Shown piece by piece: positions 55,101 through 63,468 of a DNA stretch of 64,000 nucleotides. Position numbers and translations under genes: made by a program. The stretch is from the NCBI RefSeq assembly GCF_000002875.2, contig NC_009418.2:1538273-1602272 (forward strand), written 5' to 3'. The stretch's first letter is position 1. The number at the start of each line of letters is the position of its first letter. The stretch comes from Leishmania infantum JPCM5. Lineage: Eukaryota; Euglenozoa; Kinetoplastea; Trypanosomatida; Trypanosomatidae. The notes under the pieces were generated by a model. That model was given only the letters and a program-made list of their open reading frames with translations, was not told the DNA's origin and searched no databases.

Positions 55101-58100
55101 GACACTCGCGAGTGGTTCGACGGTGTCCTCACGGACGCGGCGAGGAAAGTGGTGAAGGAGGAGGCGTCGGCGCGGTCGTGGATCGTTTGCGACGGCGACA
55201 TCGATCCGGCGTGGGTGGAGTCGCTGAACTCGGTGCTGGACGATAACAAGCTACTGACGATGCCGAACGGCGTGCGAGTACAGTTTGGCGACAACGTGAA
55301 CTTCCTCTTCGAGACTCACAGCCTCGAGTTTGCTTCGCCGGCCACGGTGTCGCGCATGGGCATCATCTACCTCTCCGAGGAGGACGTGGAGCCGAAGATG
55401 ACGGTTGCCTCGTGGCTGGCAGAGCAACCAGAGGAGTTGCAGCAGCAGCTGCGGCAGTGGATCGACGCCTACTTCTACAAGGCGATCGACTTGCTGCTCT
55501 CTTCCGGGGATCTTGTCGTGGGGACGACGCGGACAGGACTCGTGATGTCCGGGCTCGTGCAGATGAGGAACTGCACGACGAAGAAACAGTTTGTGCTGGC
55601 GCTGCTCTACGGACTGGGCTCCTACTTGCCGGATGAGACGCGGCGCACGTACGCGAAAGATATCCTCCTCCTAGCCGAGGAGCGGGCCCCGGATGCGAAA
55701 AACCCGCTGGACTTCCGGTACGACGAGGATCGGCAGGACTACGTCTCACTGGAGTTCGTGCCGGCGGCGGACCTCGCCATCGACGACCTGTACCGCCATC
55801 CGATGGTGTCGACGGTGGAATGCCAGCGCGCGCTGGATGTGATGCGGGCGTGGACGAAGCCGACGAGCCCGGGCGTGTACCGTCCCTTCATCTTGGTCGG
55901 CCCGGAGGGGTGTGGCAAGACGATGCTGCTAAACAATCTGTTTATGAGCACGTCCAGCACACGCGTCGCGAGCATCAACTGCTCGGCACAGACGGAGGCA
56001 ATACACGTTATTCAAAAGCTGAGGCAGGCGTGCTCCATCTTTAACTCGAACCAAGGCAAGGTGCTCCGGCCCAAGGAGGCGGAGCGGCTTATTCTCCTCC
56101 TGAAGGACCTCAACCTGCCAAAGCCGGACCGCTACGGCAGCGTCCAGCTGCACTCCTTTCTCCAGCAGCTTATCCTGTACAACGGTTTCTACGACGCGGA
56201 ACTCGAGTGGGTCACGGTCGAGCGGGTGCAGATCGTGGGAAGCATAAGCCCGCTCGGCAGCATGGGCCGCCACCCCGTCGCGCCGCGCTTCCTAGCGATC
56301 ACGTCCGTCTTGAGCATCTCATACCCTTCCAAGGAGGCGCTGCAGCAGGTGTACTCGGAGTTCATCAAGGTCATGCTCGAAAGTGGACGGCTGAAGCTGA
56401 ACATGCCGAACAAGGGGGCGGCCGACTTGGCCCGCGGTGTCACCACCATCTACGAGACCGTCGCCGCGCGCTGCACGGTGGACGTGGCGTCGCACTATGT
56501 CTTCAACCCACGAGACATCACCCTGTGGGTGTTGAACTTGCTGAACTACGACACCCCCAACATCGCTGACGTCCTTGCATACGAGGCGCGGCGCATCTTT
56601 GTCGACCGCCTGGTGACTGTCGAGGAGCGTATGCGCCTGGCCAAGGTCATCCGCGATAACGTGACGCTGCTTGTCGGCCACCGTGACGCGCCGTCAGAGA
56701 AGGAGAGCATTTACTACGTGTCATGGCTGGACGCGACGCGCGTCGGCAAGAAGCGGCTGTCGGGTACTACGCTCGAGGAAGTGAAAACGTCCGCGGAAGC
56801 GTTCGCCCTCAACTACTCTCGCGAGAACGCCGGGCTCAACGTGCAGCTTATCCCGGAGGTGTGCGCGTGGATCGCCCGCGTCGACCGCGTGCTGTCGCAG
56901 GAGCGCGGCAACCTAATGCTGGTGGCGCGCGCCGGTGTGTGCGCGCCGCAGATCGTGCGTCTCGTCGCGTACAACAACCGAACAGAGGTTGTGACACTCG
57001 GCATCACGCGCGAGTACGGCGTCAAGCAATTCACCGCGGAGCTGAAGAGTGTCATGACGAAGGCGGGGGTGGAGGGGCAGAGCGTTGTGTTGCTGCTCGA
57101 GGACTTCAACTTCTTCCATCCCTACTTCCTTGAGACGGTCAACTCGCTGCTCTCATCTGGCGAGGTCGCCGGACTCTTCACCCAGGAGGAGCAGGACGCG
57201 TTGCTGAACCCCCTAAAGGACGAGGCAGCGGGGGAGGGCATGAGCACCTACAACTTCTTTGTCGACCGCATTGCCCGCTATCTGCACATCGTTGTTGTCA
57301 TGGACCCGACAAACCGCAACTACGAGCTGCAGTGCCGCGCCAACCCCGCCCTCTTCACTCGCTGCAACGTGTACTGGATGGGGACGTGGGACAGCAGCAG
57401 TCTCAAGGTGATACCGCGCATCATGATCGCTGACGTCTACAAGGCGCTCGACCAGCGCGAGGACAAGAAAGAGTTCAGCCTGACGACGGAGCTCGTGCAC
57501 TTGCACCGCTCCTTCGGAGAAAAGTTCGCTCCGCAGCACTTTAAGGTGCTGTGCGAGACTTTCGATCATGTGTTTCAGGAGAAGAGCCGCCAGGTCGCGG
57601 ACGGGCTAGCTCGACTGAAGAGCGGCGTCAGAAAGCTCGACGAGGCGCAGGAGAACGTCGACAAGATCGCGACGGATGTGACTGAGAAAAAGCAGCTGCT
57701 GGAAGTGAAGCAGCAAGAGGCCGACGACGCGCTGAAGGAGATCCAGAAGCGAATGGAGGAAGCTGGCAACCAGAAGCGCAGTATCCACAAGATGCAGAAG
57801 GAGCTCGACAAAGAGCAGTCGGCGATTCAGGAACGCAAGGTCGTCATCGAGGGCCGGCTGAGCGGCATTCAGCCGGTGTTGGACGCCGCCCTGTCGGCTG
57901 TCAGCTCCATCCGCTCCGACCACTTGACGGAGCTGCGCTCCATGGCCAAGCCGCCGGCAGCGGTGCAGTGTGTCATGCAAGGTGTCGTGCTGCTGATTGA
58001 GGCGGGAAAGGGTGCCGAAGCGGCTACGTGGCCTGCCATACGCAAAGTCCTGGCTGGTGACATCAAGGGTCAGATTCTCAACTACGACATCGACAACGTC

Positions 58101-61100
58101 GGCGCCGCCGCCCGGACGCAGGTGGAGAAATTCATTGCCTCCAACGTCGAGTACTTCAAGCGCGAAACCATTGCCCGCGCCTCCAAGGCTGCGGCACCGA
58201 TGGCAGAGTGGCTCAAGGCAGTGGTCGAGTACAGCAAGGTGCTGGAGACGGTGGCGCCGATGCGGGACGAGCTGAAGGAGTACGAGGCTAACCTGCAGAA
58301 GGGCCAAGAGGAGATGACCAAGTACGAGGGCAAGCTGAAAAAGGTGGAGAAGAAGGTGGAGGAGCTCAAGGGCAAGTTCGGCGAGAAGACGGTCGAGGCG
58401 GAGCGGCTCAAGGACAAGCTGGAGCAGGCCGAGCAACTGCTCGAGAACGCCCAGGAGCTGCTGTCGAAGCTAGGGGATGAGCACACGCGCTGGACGGCGC
58501 AGATGAAGGCGATCAAGCAGGACTCGTACTTCTTGCCGAAGCGCTGCCTGCTCGCCGCCGGCGTTATCACCTACCTCGGCGAGGACCCAGAAGACACGCG
58601 CCGCGCCACCTTGTCGGAGTGGAAGGAACGGGTGAAGCTGCACGACTTCAACTTCTTCACATTTCTGCGCGATGAGAGCGTTCAGCTGCACTACAAGGCC
58701 GAGGGCCTACCGGGCGACGAGCTCTCCATGGACAATGCCGTCATGATTCACGAGCAGGTGAACACGCCGCTCATCAAGGACCCCTCTGGTCAGGCGGTGG
58801 GGTGGCTGCAGGCGAACCTCAAGAAGCAGAAGGCAGTGGTGGATGTCTGCAGCATCTCCGAGGACCGCCTCGTCTCCGCGCTCGAGCTGGCGCTGCGGTT
58901 TGGGAAGAAGTTTATCGTGTCGGATGTGGACAGGGTGGAGCCGTTTCTGTACCCTATTCTCCGCAAGGAGTTCCACAACGAAGGCACAAAGCGCGTCATT
59001 CAGATTGGCGACCGCCGCACCGTCGACTACGCGGATGGCTTCCAGCTGTACCTCGTCACGCGAAGCACGGACCTGCATGTGCCGCCGGATATCATGAGCT
59101 ACCTCACACCCATTAGCTTCACCATCACGCAGAGTGGGCTGGAGGGGCAGTTCCTCGGCATCACGATCCAGCACGAGCAGCCGCAGCTGGAGAAGGAGAA
59201 GCTCGACATGCTCGAGAAGGAGGAGGGCCTCAAGATGCAGCTGGCAGAGCTGGAGGAGCGGCTGCTGACGAACCTTGCCCACTCGGAAGGGTCGCTGCTA
59301 GAGGACACAACGCTGATTGAGTCGCTGAATCAGATTAAGTCACAAGCGAGCTACATCACCACGGCGTTAGAGCAGTCGAAAGTGGTGCAGGAGGACCTCG
59401 ATAGAAAGCGGAACGTCTACCGCCCCTTCGCCACCACCGCCAGCTCCGTCTTTTTTCTGACCAAGAGTCTGGAGGAGCTCTCGCACATGTATCAGTTCTC
59501 CTTCCAGCTCTTTCTCGACCTCTTCCTGCGGGCGCTGAAACGGCACAAGGACCTGCGCACCGACCCTGAGACAAAGATCGCGGCGCTGCAGGAGACGTTC
59601 ATCCAGATCACTGTGTCCGCCATTGCGCAGTCGCTCTTCAAGGAGCACCGCGTCGTGTACGGCATCCACCTGTGCCGCAACATTCACCACGGCGCCTGCA
59701 CCGCGGCCGAGTGGGACTTCTTCATGGACAAGGCGATTGCCGCGGAGGAAAAGCGGAAGGAGGTGCGCGTGCCGACCTTTGTACTGCCGGACAGCGTGCA
59801 GACATTCCGCACCTTTGCGGCGCTGTTCCCCGACCTGGTCTCGAAGGCGCGCTTTCAGGAGGCAGACGTGTGGCTGCAATGGATGCGCGCCGCGACCCCG
59901 GAGTCGGAGTGCCCTGACTTCCTCAAGTCACTCACGCACTTTCAGCGGCTGCTGCTCATGAAGACGCTTCGCAGCGACCGCCTCATCGCCGCCATGAACG
60001 CGGTGGCGTGTACGCTGCTGAAGGTCGACTCCCTTGGCGAGAACGGCACCCTTGTCTCCGCCGTCGAGCAGTCCGACGCGAACCGCCCTGTCCTGGTGAT
60101 CACATCCGCTGGTGCAGACCCCTCACAGGAGTTGCAGGCCATCGCCCGTGAAACGATGGGCCGAACGCGGTTTCACCAGCTCGCCATGGGCAGCGGACAG
60201 ACGGACGAGGCAATGCGGCTGCTGCGCGAGTCTGCCGTGAAGGGCGATTGGCTCTTCTTAAAGAACCTACACCTCGTCATTCCGTGGGTGTCGCAGCTGC
60301 AGAAGGAGCTGATGGTGCTCAAGCCAGACGCGTCGTTCCGGCTCTTCCTCACAAGCGAGGCGCACGACGAGTTCCCGTCGATGCTGCTGGGCCAGTCTCT
60401 GAAGATCACATTCGAGCCACCGCCAGGGATCAAGCAAAACCTGCTGCGCACCTACAGTGGCTGGGACGCCGCCTTTGTGAACGAGAAGGACGAAAAGCAG
60501 CGTCAGCTCCTCTTCGCGGCGGCAGCGCTGCAGGCGATTGTTCAGGAGCGTCGCTCCTACGTACCGCAGGGCTGGACGAAGGACTACGAAGTCACTGCGG
60601 CAGACCTCAAGGCGTCCGTCGACATTGTACTCCATCAGTCGGCGTGCGGCGACATTGACTGGTACTCCATCCGCGGCATCCTCAACGATGCCATCTACGG
60701 CGGCAAGATGGAGACGCCCTTCGACAAGCGCATCATGGCAACCTACGTTGACAAGATGTTCCGCGTCAACTGCATGGCCGGCACGAAGCAGCAGGAACCG
60801 CTGTTCCACCACACACGCATTCCAAGTGGTGATTACGCCGAGTTCATGAAAGTCATCAAGAAACTGCCGGACAGCGATATCCCCGTTCTTTTCTCGCTGC
60901 CGCCCAACGCCGACCGGGCGGTGCAACTGTCGCGAGTGCGTGCCCTCACCGGCGACCTGCAGCGCATCAGTGAGTCCTACAGTGAGGCGGCGTTGGACCG
61001 CGAAGCTTGGGCCGCGCGACTGACACCAGTCCTCGACACCTGGGCTGCTTTGACGGCTCGGCACGCCGACATACTCGTGCCTCTGCCGTCCGCCCCGCCC

Positions 61101-61850
61101 AGCCCGTCGGCCCATTCCACGCCCGCCGCTGCGCGAAAGCCGCTGGAGCGCTTTCTCGAAGCCGAACATTTGACGGCACTGCGCTTGGTGACTCAGGTCA
61201 ACGTGGCGGTGAGCGATCTTCGCAAGGTGATCGACGGTGGTGCCCTGCTCACGGAGAACCGTCGCACGGAGGCTGCCGCGATGATCCTCGGTGACGTCCC
61301 GGCCAGCTGGGAAGGTCACTTCCCCAGCGCGGCTCGCATTTCCACCTGGATGCAGGCGCTGGTCAGCAAGGCCGTCACCATCGGCGAGTGGCAGAAGATG
61401 ATGGCGAACGGCACCTTCACAAGTGCCACACTCGACCTCTCCAAATTCATGCGGGCAAAGACTTTCCTGAATGCGCTGCGGCAGGAGACAGCGCACGCCA
61501 TCCGGCAGCCGCTAGTGTCGCTGGTGCTGGTGGCGACCACGTCTACGCCCCCAGCCGACGCGCCATTAGTGACGGCCCTGGAGGGGCTCATGCTGCAGGG
61601 TGCTGTGCTGGACGACGCGGATCTATTAGAGTCCATCGCCACCGCTGATGAGCCGGCGTTTTTTCCCATCAAGAAGGCCTTTGCTGCGTGGATGGCATCG
61701 CCGCCGATGCTCAAGGCCTCGGTGCGAGTGCCTGTCTACGCGAACACCACAAAGGAGGACTACGTCTGCGACTTCGTGCTCCCGTGCGCGGACGAAGTAG
61801 CCGCGCAGAACTTTGTGCTCTCTGGCGTGTCGATCGTGCTGGAGCAGTAG
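49125..61850 (+). CDS. DYNC2H1: cytoplasmic dynein-2 (IFT) heavy chain
   Basis: This encodes 4,241 residues (human DYNC2H1 about 4,307). It is the retrograde intraflagellar-transport motor. The tail and linker fill about 1-1640. AAA1 has GPAGTGKT at 1648-1655, 'VFNCDEGIDFKSMGRIFTGL' and 'WGCFDEFNRL' (Walker B Asp1700-Glu1701). AAA2 has GPSGSGKS at 1947-1954 and AAA3 GPEGCGKT at 2259-2266. The AAA4 Walker A position reads ARAGVCAP (2601-2608), without the lysine. The stalk coiled coils lie at about 2825-3120 with the microtubule-binding tip between, followed by AAA5, AAA6 and the C-terminal domain. The AAA1-AAA2 region ('GAWGCFDEFNRL', 'LLGHMDPDTREW', 'GDIDPAWVESLNSVLDDNKL') and the degenerate AAA4 resemble DYNC2H1 more than axonemal or cytoplasmic dynein-1 chains. 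Trypanosomatids have two dynein-2 heavy chains, and I cannot tell which this is. The first in-frame ATG is at 49125. Confidence 0.93.
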   Translation: MSLSQATKDCVTAVRKAVKKLICGDVVSEERIGAVLQLQLPATAASEAEVAQILLSAMVKAACGAQRGSTKLPNGEVIVDGTAPLALHSFAEVVRVSTFRFQDLPAGNPALRLVAEATYTRHLQRSSELSVQCIHNFPPCLLGEALSRFDVSVGGYVVLSLSVDKDRGIQLRLFTTAIDAVMACMCSTSFTAEVLPRKWASRDTLQPPQLLEMLEEVQMAISEYWNDSAQDDHARSVAVFLMRSVGTDICEYFGTKAAAAGGLFRGEKKVLEEAHVCCEEWLNTCARLTTIDWGAVWRDRYEDAALVCVRDRLRTTLALRGIIEEIRELLGASDFRALKTDALWDVFDDVDVMDPSSRAQSEWGGALAAYYRRLEPIEQRCAGVLRDLFATRAGLAPQAILHEFSGYCHLMKRPIISRELVTERDGLLAKLNDRLDAIRLEYTRRAESTEDELVLEEEDRRCQAGRFFPGVVNNIIWLRQLRGRVEENIAMCTSILVDLPTASAFVASANQLLDELHDYEQECYRNWVADVEDKSDALTLDADAPLMEIDAKGRVDVNYAERLVQLLKEVRVLGAIGFHIPRTIARLAQQGAQFLPMGVALKQVANTYNSMAADIIPCTRAMLLEPAVSFEKIITASGEKKLTWRSKKEAARFIERLQSAAQSLTEFNRRLHKTHHEIEGMVVELLDISLLRSRDRWLSKARQIREKIETSGFQNTESWRHFWDMQLYKAMEAQYQLGLESLNEAVEEIKADIVYHAESGQAALRPPLEVLRLQYYQRISDFITFPRRFQGCGKEGVFHEMPSRNAHGIYVVLQSAGQLFKRVMHELKRFSPYLVIGRCGLDGNPSLEEIVGKSLTEVQHWEQSVRLLKQKSKDINSEDLFIRCGCITLCTAAIKGAVEDHLVRLTDALKVTLKQSAEKHLNSINDYLAKAAKCLDSKMTKLGEIGQANLLYGELMEQRPAMEVEFYHFYNKNVLLQNMTGTPGLDFTKTKDRWTNFMKRLDSHEKEVDEQLNRIQENVSSSVREWERDSVRFTTRWHELKPKELTAHKPLAFVMKKKEELQALKERGEECKKQCEYFHLDEPDLQPIEDAEADIEDYLKMWSMLGDFQLQVQELCKEPWISFCAKVYRFEDFVKLWQGQLKEIPANSVTVHIRTILDNWSRCVPLLKYVRGEGFTSAHWTELFQLLKLRSLTQDTVKFGQILDRYEDILKNEGPIKKLHSRAQGEAQIREALDDVRAWGTGARFVLTPHQDRAGVVLITDWKDTMSALSDNRALLLSMKESPYFGLFSNDATKWEERLSTLDEYLRHMNQIQRKWVYLEPIFRRGALPHEKQRFDRIDSAYLTVMKAVENDSRLMALAEHTEFKATLHDVSEQLERCQKALNEYLESKRDGFPRFYFISDDDLLEILAQSKNPSVIQSHLKKLFTGIHSVQFDAQRENILQIQSLEGEVVTLLKPVRVTEEVEAWLSQLDAGVKATLKAHVAQCVAKADIGTYASQVLCTAEMITFTRKVETAIRDPIGSAAALQKLKSQLQTRLRELTAYAGGNSDALVGIKLKALIMDLIHNIEVVQLLIANGVDKESHWLWKKQLRFYLDNTQQCVLRMVDAEFRYSYEYQGNAPKLVHTPLTDCCYLTLTQGMRLGYGGNPYGPAGTGKTESVKALGNAMGRQVLVFNCDEGIDFKSMGRIFTGLVKCGAWGCFDEFNRLKVDQLSAVSQMIQVIQEALKNGDKECQLLGKSINVDPNAGIFVTLNPAGKGYGGRSKLPDNLKQLFRSISMSAPDNELITETILYSEGFENATQLATKVVETFTLCSQLLSHQQHYDWGLRAMKAVLRLGGTLVHDFLMERVAGKVQLSAEQILQKESEILIKSLRVNTLSKLTFDDAVIFNTLLSDIFPGIPVLEIDYQKLRPAIEESIKELRLQVVEAQIQKILQLYEALQQRMGVVLVGPSGSGKSTLMKVLRRALQRLGTKVPLYVVNPKALPREQLLGHMDPDTREWFDGVLTDAARKVVKEEASARSWIVCDGDIDPAWVESLNSVLDDNKLLTMPNGVRVQFGDNVNFLFETHSLEFASPATVSRMGIIYLSEEDVEPKMTVASWLAEQPEELQQQLRQWIDAYFYKAIDLLLSSGDLVVGTTRTGLVMSGLVQMRNCTTKKQFVLALLYGLGSYLPDETRRTYAKDILLLAEERAPDAKNPLDFRYDEDRQDYVSLEFVPAADLAIDDLYRHPMVSTVECQRALDVMRAWTKPTSPGVYRPFILVGPEGCGKTMLLNNLFMSTSSTRVASINCSAQTEAIHVIQKLRQACSIFNSNQGKVLRPKEAERLILLLKDLNLPKPDRYGSVQLHSFLQQLILYNGFYDAELEWVTVERVQIVGSISPLGSMGRHPVAPRFLAITSVLSISYPSKEALQQVYSEFIKVMLESGRLKLNMPNKGAADLARGVTTIYETVAARCTVDVASHYVFNPRDITLWVLNLLNYDTPNIADVLAYEARRIFVDRLVTVEERMRLAKVIRDNVTLLVGHRDAPSEKESIYYVSWLDATRVGKKRLSGTTLEEVKTSAEAFALNYSRENAGLNVQLIPEVCAWIARVDRVLSQERGNLMLVARAGVCAPQIVRLVAYNNRTEVVTLGITREYGVKQFTAELKSVMTKAGVEGQSVVLLLEDFNFFHPYFLETVNSLLSSGEVAGLFTQEEQDALLNPLKDEAAGEGMSTYNFFVDRIARYLHIVVVMDPTNRNYELQCRANPALFTRCNVYWMGTWDSSSLKVIPRIMIADVYKALDQREDKKEFSLTTELVHLHRSFGEKFAPQHFKVLCETFDHVFQEKSRQVADGLARLKSGVRKLDEAQENVDKIATDVTEKKQLLEVKQQEADDALKEIQKRMEEAGNQKRSIHKMQKELDKEQSAIQERKVVIEGRLSGIQPVLDAALSAVSSIRSDHLTELRSMAKPPAAVQCVMQGVVLLIEAGKGAEAATWPAIRKVLAGDIKGQILNYDIDNVGAAARTQVEKFIASNVEYFKRETIARASKAAAPMAEWLKAVVEYSKVLETVAPMRDELKEYEANLQKGQEEMTKYEGKLKKVEKKVEELKGKFGEKTVEAERLKDKLEQAEQLLENAQELLSKLGDEHTRWTAQMKAIKQDSYFLPKRCLLAAGVITYLGEDPEDTRRATLSEWKERVKLHDFNFFTFLRDESVQLHYKAEGLPGDELSMDNAVMIHEQVNTPLIKDPSGQAVGWLQANLKKQKAVVDVCSISEDRLVSALELALRFGKKFIVSDVDRVEPFLYPILRKEFHNEGTKRVIQIGDRRTVDYADGFQLYLVTRSTDLHVPPDIMSYLTPISFTITQSGLEGQFLGITIQHEQPQLEKEKLDMLEKEEGLKMQLAELEERLLTNLAHSEGSLLEDTTLIESLNQIKSQASYITTALEQSKVVQEDLDRKRNVYRPFATTASSVFFLTKSLEELSHMYQFSFQLFLDLFLRALKRHKDLRTDPETKIAALQETFIQITVSAIAQSLFKEHRVVYGIHLCRNIHHGACTAAEWDFFMDKAIAAEEKRKEVRVPTFVLPDSVQTFRTFAALFPDLVSKARFQEADVWLQWMRAATPESECPDFLKSLTHFQRLLLMKTLRSDRLIAAMNAVACTLLKVDSLGENGTLVSAVEQSDANRPVLVITSAGADPSQELQAIARETMGRTRFHQLAMGSGQTDEAMRLLRESAVKGDWLFLKNLHLVIPWVSQLQKELMVLKPDASFRLFLTSEAHDEFPSMLLGQSLKITFEPPPGIKQNLLRTYSGWDAAFVNEKDEKQRQLLFAAAALQAIVQERRSYVPQGWTKDYEVTAADLKASVDIVLHQSACGDIDWYSIRGILNDAIYGGKMETPFDKRIMATYVDKMFRVNCMAGTKQQEPLFHHTRIPSGDYAEFMKVIKKLPDSDIPVLFSLPPNADRAVQLSRVRALTGDLQRISESYSEAALDREAWAARLTPVLDTWAALTARHADILVPLPSAPPSPSAHSTPAAARKPLERFLEAEHLTALRLVTQVNVAVSDLRKVIDGGALLTENRRTEAAAMILGDVPASWEGHFPSAARISTWMQALVSKAVTIGEWQKMMANGTFTSATLDLSKFMRAKTFLNALRQETAHAIRQPLVSLVLVATTSTPPADAPLVTALEGLMLQGAVLDDADLLESIATADEPAFFPIKKAFAAWMASPPMLKASVRVPVYANTTKEDYVCDFVLPCADEVAAQNFVLSGVSIVLEQ

Positions 61851-62854
61851 AGCCACACACAGCCGCATCGCTCGCGGTTTTTTTTTCATGCGTCTGTGCG
61901 TGTGCGTTGGGGCTTCGCTAGCCCCAGAGGTTGCTCGCCTGCTTTCTATTCTCCACCCGTCTCTTTTTCCTCGCACCACGAGCTGCGACAGAGCGCAACC
62001 GTTGCGCACCGACTGCCGGTGCTCTTGTAGCCCGTTTTTCTCTCTTTTTTTCTCCCCCTCGGACGCGTTGAGTTTTGCAGCTCTTCTCCTCCGCGTCGTC
62101 TCCGCCTGGGCAGTGCTTCATGGGTTGTCTGGGACAACCTGCACGCGATCGCTCGGTCGCCCTCTGTGGACCCCGTTGGTGGTGGTGGTGAGCGGTCGCT
62201 GCGTCTGGTGTGAGACGGCGCTCGCTTGCTTTGCGTTAGCTGTTCAGCGCATCAACGCGACTGTATCTTGACCTGGTGTAGACGGGGGTCGCGAACAAAA
62301 CTAAAAGAGTCGGGCGCATGGAAGATGCATATCGCATGCGGTCGTCAAGGTTGGTGAGTTGGTGCGTGCATGTATATGGCGAGGGCGGCCCACGCACGCC
62401 CCCCCCCTCCCCCCTAGCACGGCGCCAGTCGTGCCGCGGGGCATACCGCTCATCAACGCCACGTTTCCTCTTCCAAGCGCGGACGCCGTGCCCTATCTGC
62501 GTTGGGTGTGTGTATTCTTTTTGGCTGTCTTCTTTGTGCAATGTGAACGCTGCCGATGTACTCATACAAGCATGTAAGCACACACGCATGCATACATGAC
62601 GGTGCTGATCACAGTGTGCCGATCCCCCCTCCTCCCTTCGGCAAACAAGCACGCCAGCAAGATCGCGGTGCCTTCGTTAGAGCGTGCCTATGTTTGCGCG
62701 TGTGCCTTGGTGTCGATCTCGGCGATTTGCTGCGGAATCACCGCCGAAGGCCACTATTGACGAGCACTTGGTGATCATTAGCGAGTGCCGAAGCGTCGGC
62801 CTTGCCGGTAAAGAGCAGTGGTCTGCCGTGTTGCCGTGGGGCCACACGCGCCTT

Positions 62855-62937
62855 CCCTCGCCCGACTCTACCCCCGGCTGTCTTGTGCTTTCTTCTGCCC
62901 ACTCTCCACTCACCTCCCATCCCATCGTCGCTGATAG
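62855..62937 (+). promoter_or_regulatory. predicted trans-splice acceptor for the zinc-knuckle gene
   Basis: A C/T-rich tract ends in 'cgtcgctgatag' with AG at 62936-62937, about 80 nt before the ATG at 63019. Confidence 0.5.
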
Positions 62938-62950
62938 TGAAGTACACGAA

Positions 62951-62969
62951 CACACACACACACACACAC
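62951..62969 (+). repeat. CA dinucleotide run
   Basis: About nine CA units lying in the predicted 5'UTR of the zinc-knuckle gene, read directly from the sequence. Confidence 0.9.
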
Positions 62970-63018
62970 CGCACATACCGCGTCTATCAGCCTGGACGGT
63001 AACGCACTGTTTCGTGTC

Positions 63019-63468
63019 ATGTACGGTGACAAGGGCCCGCCCAAGGGATACAGTGTCCCTCGGTTCGACACCAACGCCAGCAAGCGATGCCAGACATGTT
63101 CAAGCACGGAGCATTGGACCTTTGAGTGTCCACTGAAAAAATCGGCCACATCGTCTGCCAAGAAGAGCGCCGCCGCGACGGTGAAGCTAAGCCCGAGTCA
63201 GATGCTCAGGTACGGGATAAAGCGGAAATCTGCCAATTTTGTCCCAGAGCCCACGGAGCGCGAGGTGTTCGATGCGGAGCTGAGGGAGCTGCGCAACATG
63301 CTGACGGCGGAGGTTCGCCAGGAGCTCAAGGCGAAAAAGTTTGCGGCACACAAGAGTGGGAATGACTGCAAGATGCACGAGGCACCGCTGCCCTCTGCGG
63401 CACCCAAAAAAGAGTCGCCGTCCGACCCCGTCAAGATCAAGAAGGAGCGTACGGAGGAGAAGGAGTGA
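63019..63468 (+). CDS. CCHC zinc-knuckle protein (ZCCHC10-like)
   Basis: This encodes 149 residues. A single CX2CX4HX4C knuckle is visible near the N-terminus: Cys24, Cys27, His32 and Cys37 in 'RCQTCSSTEHWTFECP'. The 'HWTFEC' core closely follows the 'GHWTYEC' knuckle of ZCCHC10-type nuclear proteins rather than retroviral Gag or CNBP-type multi-knuckle proteins. A Ser/Ala/Lys-rich linker follows. A helical stretch comes next ('REVFDAELRELRNMLTAEVR'), then a Lys/Glu-rich, disordered tail ending in 'KIKKERTEEKE', which could serve as a nuclear signal. RNA or single-stranded nucleic-acid binding is expected from the family, but the target is unknown. The start is the ATG right after a predicted splice acceptor and CA run. 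Confidence 0.85.
   Translation: MYGDKGPPKGYSVPRFDTNASKRCQTCSSTEHWTFECPLKKSATSSAKKSAAATVKLSPSQMLRYGIKRKSANFVPEPTEREVFDAELRELRNMLTAEVRQELKAKKFAAHKSGNDCKMHEAPLPSAAPKKESPSDPVKIKKERTEEKE

Larger units (their letters stand above)
61851..63018 (+). other. long intergenic/UTR stretch
   Basis: It contains T-runs at 61879-61886 and 62044-62051, a C-run at 62400-62413 and a CA run at 62951-62969. No gene supported. Confidence 0.65.

Noticed and set aside
60267..61496. Long open frame on the - strand inside the dynein gene (409 codons)
   Set aside because: It is antisense to a highly conserved motor region. Its composition is that of a shadow frame in GC-rich coding sequence, and all other genes run on the + strand.
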